Source: Pseudomonas anuradhapurensis (GTDB lineage Bacteria > Pseudomonadota > Gammaproteobacteria > Pseudomonadales > Pseudomonadaceae). From it: 64,000 nt of DNA. The translations under genes and the position numbers were made by a program. Positions 58,545-64,000 of this stretch are shown here, piece after piece (positions within the stretch are counted from its first letter, which is position 1; every line of letters starts with the position of its first letter). The notes under the pieces were generated by a model that searched no databases, was not told the DNA's origin, and saw only the letters and a program-made list of their open reading frames with translations. The stretch covers positions 1,122,001 to 1,186,000 of the forward strand of contig NZ_CP077097.1 of NCBI RefSeq assembly GCF_014269225.2. The letters are read 5' to 3'.

Positions 58545-58706
58545 GTAGGAGCGGCCTTGCGTCGCGATGGGCTGCGAAGCAGCCCCAATGTTTCGGTGCA
58601 GACGCTAACGTTGTGGGGCTGCGAAGCAGCTCCAGTGTTTCGGTGCAGACGCTAACGTTGCTGGGGGCTGCTTTCGCAGCCCATCGCGACGCAAGGCCGC
58701 TCCTAC
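58545..58706. repeat. Large hairpin containing a 45-bp tandem duplication
   Basis: Arms of about 42 bases (58545-58586 and 58664-58706, with one inserted base on the right) can pair into a long stem. Between and within them a 45-bp unit ending GCAGACGCTAACGTTG occurs twice (58569-58613 and 58616-58660) with two mismatches. The stem core GTAGGAGCGGCCTTGCGTCG is a Pseudomonas REP-like sequence. The loop has no gene. Confidence 0.75.
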
Positions 58707-58773
58707 ACGGAGTACCGTTGCCTGCTCGGGCAGCCAGCGGTAATCTGTGCGGCTTGCCCACAGACCACTCGCC

Positions 58774-59241
58774 ATGTTCTATCTGCTTGCCTACATCAGC
58801 AGCGTAGTGCTGATCAACTACGCCTTTTCCAGCGCGCCGCACCTGGACATCATCTGGTCTGCCTGGGGCGGCCTGGTGTTCATCCTGCGCGATATGGTGC
58901 AGACCCGCTTCGGCCACGGCGCGCTGGTCGCCATGCTGGCGGCGCTGGTGTTGTCCTATGTCACCTCGGAGCCGGCCATTGCGCTGGCCAGCGCCACTGC
59001 GTTCTTCATCTCCGAACTGATCGACTGGCTGGTATTCAGCATCACCCGCCGGCCATTGCGCGACCGCCTGTGGCTGAGCTCGGCGTTGAGCATCCCGGTG
59101 GACACGTTCATCTTCTTCGGCATGATCGGTGCCCTGGCCCCGGCCGTGATCGGCACGGCCATGGCCTCGAAGTTCGCCGGGGTCACCGCCGTGTGGCTGG
59201 CCATGGCATTTCGCGCGCGGCGCGCTGCCGCCGTCGGTTGA
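58774..59241 (+). CDS. VUT-family-like membrane transporter
   Basis: 155 aa from ATG 58774, with about five membrane segments and the run FFISELIDWLVFS typical of VUT/YhhQ-type queuosine-precursor transporters. It is shorter than YhhQ itself (about 220 aa), so the substrate is not certain. The REP-like hairpin at 58545-58706 separates it from the previous gene. Confidence 0.75.
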   Translation: MFYLLAYISSVVLINYAFSSAPHLDIIWSAWGGLVFILRDMVQTRFGHGALVAMLAALVLSYVTSEPAIALASATAFFISELIDWLVFSITRRPLRDRLWLSSALSIPVDTFIFFGMIGALAPAVIGTAMASKFAGVTAVWLAMAFRARRAAAVG

Positions 59242-59317
59242 TGGTGTAGAATAGCGGTCCTTTTTCAGCGGGCGGCGCCATGCCTGGTGCGGCCCCGGAC
59301 GCCTTCGAGGACCTGAA

Positions 59318-60499
59318 ATGACCCGTATCGGAACCCCCTTGTCGCCCACCGCGACCCGTGTACTGCTGTGCGGCTGTGGCGAACTGGGCAAGGAAGTGGT
59401 GATCGAGCTGCAGCGCCTGGGCGTCGAAGTGATCGCCGTCGACCGCTACGCCAATGCCCCGGCGATGCAGGTGGCGCACCGCAGCCACGTGGTCAACATG
59501 CTCGATGGCGTTGCCCTGCGCGCCGTGATCGAGGCCGAGAAGCCGGACTACATCGTTCCCGAAATCGAAGCCATCGCCACCGCCACCCTGGTCGAACTGG
59601 AAAACGAAGGTTTCAACGTGGTGCCGACGGCCCGCGCCACCCAGCTGACCATGAACCGCGAAGGCATCCGCCGCCTGGCCGCCGAGGAGCTGGACCTGCC
59701 GACCTCGCCGTACCACTTCGCCGACACCTATGAAGACTATGCCAAGGCCGTGGCCGATGTCGGTTACCCGTGCGTGGTCAAGCCGGTGATGAGTTCGTCG
59801 GGCAAGGGCCAGAGCCTGTTGCGCAGCGATGCCGACCTGCAGCCGTCGTGGGCCTACGCCCAGGAGGGCGGTCGCGCCGGCAAGGGCCGGGTGATCGTCG
59901 AAGGCTTCATCGACTTCGAATACGAGATTACCCTGCTGACAGTGCGCCACGTGGGCGGCACCACTTTCCTCGAGCCGGTCGGCCATCGTCAGGAAAAAGG
60001 CGACTACCAGGAGTCGTGGCAGCCGCAGGCCATGAGCCCGAAAGCGCTGGCCGAGTCGCAGCGGGTGGCCAAGGCGGTCACCGATGCCCTGGGCGGTCGT
60101 GGCCTGTTCGGCGTGGAGCTGTTCGTGAAGGGGGACCAGGTGTGGTTCAGCGAAGTGTCGCCACGCCCGCATGACACTGGCCTGGTCACCCTGATTTCCC
60201 AGGACCTCTCGCAGTTTGCCCTGCATGCCCGGGCGATTCTTGGCCTGCCGATTCCGGCCGTGCGCCAGTTCGGCCCATCGGCCTCGGCGGTGATCCTGCC
60301 GCAAGGCCAGTCGCAGCAGACCAGCTTCGCCAATCTGGGCGCAGCGCTGAGCGAGCCGGATACCGCCATTCGCCTGTTCGGCAAGCCGGAAATCAACGGG
60401 ACGCGGCGCATGGGCGTGTGCCTGGCGCGGGACGAGTCGGTCGAGCTGGCGCGGGCCAAGGCGACCCGTGCTGCGCAGGCGGTCAAGGTCGAGTTCTGA
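59318..60499 (+). CDS. purT: Formate-dependent GAR transformylase
   Basis: 393 aa, full length. It makes formyl-GAR from GAR, formate and ATP, the alternative to PurN in purine synthesis. The ATP-grasp fold shows the N-terminal [20 protein letters not shown], then [15 protein letters not shown] and the metal-binding [11 protein letters not shown] possible -10 (TAGAAT, 59247-59252) lies about 65 bp upstream. It stands alone as a single gene. Confidence 0.97.
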   Translation: MTRIGTPLSPTATRVLLCGCGELGKEVVIELQRLGVEVIAVDRYANAPAMQVAHRSHVVNMLDGVALRAVIEAEKPDYIVPEIEAIATATLVELENEGFNVVPTARATQLTMNREGIRRLAAEELDLPTSPYHFADTYEDYAKAVADVGYPCVVKPVMSSSGKGQSLLRSDADLQPSWAYAQEGGRAGKGRVIVEGFIDFEYEITLLTVRHVGGTTFLEPVGHRQEKGDYQESWQPQAMSPKALAESQRVAKAVTDALGGRGLFGVELFVKGDQVWFSEVSPRPHDTGLVTLISQDLSQFALHARAILGLPIPAVRQFGPSASAVILPQGQSQQTSFANLGAALSEPDTAIRLFGKPEINGTRRMGVCLARDESVELARAKATRAAQAVKVEF

Positions 60500-60511
60500 T
60501 CCAGGCCGCAT

Positions 60512-60633
60512 GGGGCCGCTTTGCGGCCCTGTCGCGCCACAAGGCCGTTCCTACAGGGAATCGCGCAAGCTGAAGCGGGGGCGATCTCCTGCAGGCGCGG
60601 CCTTGTGGCGCGATAGGGCTGCAAAGCAGCCCC
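60512..60633. repeat. Inverted repeat between convergent purT and MFS gene
   Basis: Arms of 36 bases at 60512-60547 and 60598-60633 pair with three mismatches around a 50-base loop. It is a REP-type element positioned to end both convergent transcripts. Confidence 0.7.
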
Positions 60634-60639
60634 AATCAT

Positions 60640-61941
60640 TCAAAGCGCAGTATTGCGGGTCTCTTTCAGGCACAGCACGGCAAGCAGGCTGATCACTGCG
60701 GCCGCCGACACATAGCCGCCGACCCAGCTCAAGCCACCCATGCTCACCAGTTTCTGGGCAAAGAACGGTGCCGCCGAAGCCCCGACGATCCCGCCCAGGT
60801 TATACGCAGCCGACGCCCCGGTGTAACGCACATGGGTCGGGAACAGTTCCGGCAGCAGTGCCCCCATCGGCGCAAAGGTCACGCCCATCAGGAACAATTC
60901 GATGGCCAGGAACAGCGCCACGCCTGCGGTCGACCCCGAGGTCAGCAGCGGTTCCATGGTAAAGCCCGAGAGCACCGCCAGCAGGCCGCCGACGACCAGC
61001 ACCGGCTTGCGTCCGTAGCGGTCGCTGAGCCAGGCCGACAGGGGCGTGGCCAGGGCCATGAACACCACTGCGAAGCACAGCAGGCCGAGGAACGTTTCGC
61101 GGCTGTAGCCCAGCGTGGTCACGCCGTAGCTCAGCGAGAACACCGTCGAGATGTAGAACAGTGCGTAGCACACCACCATGGCCGCCGCGCCCAGCAGGGT
61201 AGGCCGCCAGTGTTTGGCAAACAGGTCGACCACCGGCATTTTCACCCGTTCCTGGCGCGCGACTGCCTTGGCGAACACCGGGCTTTCCTCGAGTTTCAGC
61301 CGCACATACAGGCCGACCAGCACCAGCGCCGCGCTGAGCAGGAACGGAATGCGCCAGCCCCAGGCGCGGAACTGCTCGTCGCTGAGCACCAGCGCCAGGG
61401 TCAGGAACAGGCCGTTGGCGGCGAGGAAGCCAATCGACGGCCCCAACTGCGGGAACATGCCGAACCAGGCGCGTTTGCCTTGCGGCGCGTTCTCGGTGGC
61501 CAGCAACGCCGCGCCACCCCATTCGCCACCCAGGCCCAGGCCTTGGCCGAAGCGCAACAGGCAGAGGATGACCGGCGCCCACACGCCAATGCTGTCATAG
61601 CCCGGCAACACCCCGATGGCGGTGGTGGACACGCCCATCAGCAACAGTGAGGCGACCAGGGTCGATTTGCGGCCGATGCGGTCGCCAAAATGGCCGAACA
61701 GTGCCGAGCCCAGCGGGCGCGCCAGGAAAGCGATGCCGAAGGTGAGGAAGGCCGCCAGCATCTGCGCGGTACCCGACCCGGAAGGGAAGAACACCGGGCC
61801 GATCACCAGGGCGGCGGCAGTGGCGTAGACGTAGAAATCATAGAACTCGATGGCGGTGCCGATGAAGCTGGCAGTGGCTACCCGCGCGGGCGAATTGACC
61901 GGCGCGGCAGGCGCTTCGGCATAAGTGCTGCTGGTTGTCAT
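60640..61941 (-). CDS. MHS-family MFS transporter
   Basis: 433 aa from ATG 61941, with 12 membrane segments. The N-terminal IGTAIEFYDFYVYATAAAL and GHFGDRIGRKSTL, together with GLGLGGEWGGAALLATE, are the signatures of metabolite:H+ symporters (ShiA, ProP, KgtP-like). The substrate cannot be read from the sequence. A single minus-strand gene. Confidence 0.88.
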   Translation of the reverse strand: MTTSSTYAEAPAAPVNSPARVATASFIGTAIEFYDFYVYATAAALVIGPVFFPSGSGTAQMLAAFLTFGIAFLARPLGSALFGHFGDRIGRKSTLVASLLLMGVSTTAIGVLPGYDSIGVWAPVILCLLRFGQGLGLGGEWGGAALLATENAPQGKRAWFGMFPQLGPSIGFLAANGLFLTLALVLSDEQFRAWGWRIPFLLSAALVLVGLYVRLKLEESPVFAKAVARQERVKMPVVDLFAKHWRPTLLGAAAMVVCYALFYISTVFSLSYGVTTLGYSRETFLGLLCFAVVFMALATPLSAWLSDRYGRKPVLVVGGLLAVLSGFTMEPLLTSGSTAGVALFLAIELFLMGVTFAPMGALLPELFPTHVRYTGASAAYNLGGIVGASAAPFFAQKLVSMGGLSWVGGYVSAAAVISLLAVLCLKETRNTAL

Positions 61942-62218
61942 TTGGAAGGTCCCTGACAGTCTGATCCGGCTCCATGGGCGTGGCCTGCGACAGCGTGCTA
62001 AGCGAAAGAGCCAGGCACGGCCATGCGGGCGCCGGAGCGTTTTGTTGTTGTGCGCGCCAGACTGACGATAGCCCAAGGGGGATAGGGGCGGGGGCGGGCA
62101 CTGTTCGGGGTATTGAAGCAGGACCGCAGGGCGTGTCAGTGGGGCGGACTGGCCGTGGAGCGCCGAGTGCGGATAGCAGGCGGGACGGCTAGGCTGGGTA
62201 AGCGTGGCCCGAGTATAG
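61942..62218. other. Spacer between MFS and CorC-like genes
   Basis: 277 bp with no gene I can support. It holds the promoter region of the MFS gene; no REP hairpin is obvious. Confidence 0.4.
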
Positions 62219-63418
62219 CTAGCGGGTCACGGTCCATACCAGTACCTTGCTGGCACAATTGTCCTCTGTTTCGAGGATTTCCAGGCGATAGCGGCCGATC
62301 TTCAGGCAAACGGCGCTTTCCGGGATGCTTTCCAGCGCTTCGGTGACCAGCCCGTTGAGGGTTTTCGGCCCGCCGTCGCAGGGCAGGTGCCAGCCCAGGG
62401 TGCGATTGATTTCGCGCAGCGAAGCGGTGCCGTCGATGACGAAGGTGCCATCTGGCTGCGGGTGGACGTGGGGGTTGTCCAGGGTGTGCTCGTCCTCGAA
62501 TTCGCCAACGATTTCCTCGAGGATATCTTCCAGGGTGACGATGCCCAGTACTTCACCGTACTCGTCCACCACCACGCCCAGGCGGCGTTGCTGTTTGTGG
62601 AAGTTCAACAGCTGCATCTGCAGGGGCGTGCTTTCCGGCACGAAATAGGGCTCGTAGCAGGCGCTGTGGAGTTTCTCCAGGGTCAGCTCGGCCTTGGGCA
62701 GCAGGTGGCTGATCAGCTTGGTGTTGAGGATCGCTTCAACCTGGTTGATGTCGCTGTGGTACACCGGCAGGCGGGTGTGGCGGCTGACGATCAGTTGCTC
62801 GATGATGCGCTCGATCGGATCGTCGAGGTTGATGCCGTCCACTTCGTTGCGCGGCACCAGAATGTCGTTGACGGTGATCTTGTCCAGTGATTGCAGGCCG
62901 TCGAGCAGGCCATGGCGCGGCGCTTCGTGCTCGTCGTCCTCATCGAAGTCATCCGCTTCCGGCGGATGCACGGCCACAGCCGTGGGTTGCACGCGGAATG
63001 GGCGCAGGATCAACCTGGCAATGCCATCCAGCAGGCAGGCCAGTGGTTGCAACAGGGTCAGCGGCACTTTCAGCAGGCTGACACCGAGGCTGACCAAGGC
63101 CTGCGGGTTGCGCCGCGCCAGGCGTCGTGGCAGGTACTCGGCGAACACCAGCAAGCTGAGGGTGGCGGCCAGGCCGGCCAGCCAGAAACCGTGCTCGCCA
63201 CTGTGGCGCTGGCCGATCAGGCAGGCCAGGCCCAGCACCAGCAACTTGCCCAGGCTGGCACACAGCACCAGGGCCTGGGCGGGCAGCGCGGGGCTGTCCT
63301 CGCCGGTGCGCGCACCATTGAGCAGCTGGCGGGCGGCATCCACGGCGGTGAACAGTGCCGACCACAACAGCGCCAGTGCCAGGGTGCCGAATAGCGGTGC
63401 GTACGGCAGGGTATCCAT
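62219..63418 (-). CDS. CorC/HlyC-type CBS-domain membrane protein
   Basis: 399 aa: an N-terminal DUF21 membrane region (about four segments up to 140), then an acidic linker with DDFDEDDEHE, two CBS domains (ITVNDILVPRNEVDGINLD and VVVDEYGEVLGIVTLEDILEEI), and a CorC_HlyC domain at the end. Such proteins are linked to magnesium and cobalt export. It lies 9 bp after the gene on its right, on the same strand. Confidence 0.9.
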   Translation of the reverse strand: MDTLPYAPLFGTLALALLWSALFTAVDAARQLLNGARTGEDSPALPAQALVLCASLGKLLVLGLACLIGQRHSGEHGFWLAGLAATLSLLVFAEYLPRRLARRNPQALVSLGVSLLKVPLTLLQPLACLLDGIARLILRPFRVQPTAVAVHPPEADDFDEDDEHEAPRHGLLDGLQSLDKITVNDILVPRNEVDGINLDDPIERIIEQLIVSRHTRLPVYHSDINQVEAILNTKLISHLLPKAELTLEKLHSACYEPYFVPESTPLQMQLLNFHKQQRRLGVVVDEYGEVLGIVTLEDILEEIVGEFEDEHTLDNPHVHPQPDGTFVIDGTASLREINRTLGWHLPCDGGPKTLNGLVTEALESIPESAVCLKIGRYRLEILETEDNCASKVLVWTVTR

Positions 63419-63427
63419 GGGCGGCCG

Positions 63428-64000
63428 TCAGATATGCAGGATGAATTCGCGAACCAGCTTGCTGCCGAAATAGGCCAGCATCAGCAGGCAGAAACCGGCC
63501 AGCGTCCAGCGGATGGCCTTGTGGCCACGCCAGCCCAGGCGGGTACGGCCCCACAGCAGCACGCTGAACACCACCCAGGCGACACAGGCCAGCAAGGTCT
63601 TGTGCACCAGGTGCTGGGCGAACAGGTTGTCGAGGAACAGCCAGCCGGAGATCAGCGACAGCGACAGCAGGCACCAGCCGGCCCAGAGGAAGCCGAACAG
63701 CAGGCTTTCCATGGTTTGCAGGGGCGGGAAGTTGCGGATCAGCCCGGACGGGTGCTTGTTTTTCAACTGGCGGTCCTGCAGCAGCAACAGCAGCGCCTGG
63801 AACACCGCGATGGTGAACAGGCCGTAGGCCAGGATCGACAGCAGGATATGCGCGAGGATGCCCGGTTCCTCGTTGATCAGCGGCACCGTGCCGGGGGGCG
63901 CGAACTGCGCCAGCAGCGCGGTCACCGCGCCCAGCGGGAACAGCAGCACCAGCAGGTTTTCCACTGGTATGCGCAGGCAGGCCAGCAGGGTCAGGGCGAT
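63428..64000 (-). CDS. CcsA/YpjD-like cytochrome c assembly protein, partial
   Basis: 191 codons are visible; the frame is open to the right window edge, and related proteins have about 265 residues, so the N-terminus lies outside. At least five membrane segments with the haem-handling region SGWLF...HKTLLACVAWVVFSVLLWGRTRLGWRG are characteristic of the CcsA/CcmC family. In Pseudomonas it precedes the CorC-like gene and lies next to ffh. Role: possibly haem or cytochrome c maturation, unproven. Confidence 0.85.
   Translation of the reverse strand: MALTLLACLRIPVENLLVLLFPLGAVTALLAQFAPPGTVPLINEEPGILAHILLSILAYGLFTIAVFQALLLLLQDRQLKNKHPSGLIRNFPPLQTMESLLFGFLWAGWCLLSLSLISGWLFLDNLFAQHLVHKTLLACVAWVVFSVLLWGRTRLGWRGHKAIRWTLAGFCLLMLAYFGSKLVREFILHI

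Overview
The window is GC-rich chromosomal DNA of a fluorescent Pseudomonas, most likely of the P. putida group. The evidence is the guaB-guaA order, the purL, mltF, purT, tadA and ccsA-like proteins, the many REP-type palindromes built on TTCGCGGGTAAACCCGC, and a type II secretion cluster next to a second tatABC set and a PhoX phosphatase. No rRNA, tRNA or CRISPR array was seen.

Positions 1-1831 hold the end of guaB and complete guaA. A mobile island of about 19.7 kb is inserted at the last codons of guaA, between two 18-bp direct repeats (1820-1837 and 21503-21520). From left to right it carries: a P4-type tyrosine integrase preceded by repeated CATGGTA motifs; an AT-rich ATPase plus HNH nuclease pair resembling Septu (PtuA/PtuB); an unknown 442-aa protein; a Zn/HTH protein divergent from an AlpA-type regulator; a primase-like replication protein with a likely frameshift near its end, followed by long direct repeats (candidate origin); a fragment of a conjugation operon (trbJ, a trbK-like gene, trbL and one small gene, on the minus strand); an oriT-like stretch with a 10-bp phased repeat; a TraJ-like protein; a three-gene block of DNA methyltransferase, SF2 helicase and GIY-YIG nuclease, which is the best candidate here for a little-described defence system; and a truncated regulator. 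No relaxase and no complete mating apparatus were seen, so it looks like an integrative mobilizable element with two defence modules as cargo.

From 21579 onward the DNA is ordinary chromosome: an AraC regulator divergent from a four-gene membrane/secreted-protein operon ending in an M48 peptidase; a Tat-exported multicopper oxidase; tadA; mltF (minus); purL; and a small YqfO-like protein.

Positions 34129-49450 form a phosphate-starvation export locus: tatABC (minus), gspK, a PhoX phosphatase (minus), a degenerate 5'-nucleotidase/SoxB-like protein, and gspCDEFGHIJLMN, overlapping or closely spaced. Good PHO-box matches lie before tatA and before the nucleotidase/gsp operon, with weaker ones before gspK and phoX. 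The simplest reading is that PhoB switches on a second Tat system, a type II secretion machine and its phosphatase substrates together.

Positions 49508-64000 hold a two-partner secretion pair (tpsB then tpsA, minus), an L,D-transpeptidase, two NUDIX hydrolases, a gamma-carbonic anhydrase-like protein, a DUF1289 protein, a VUT-type membrane protein, purT, an MHS-type MFS transporter, a CorC-like CBS protein and the 3' part of a CcsA/YpjD-like protein cut by the window edge.
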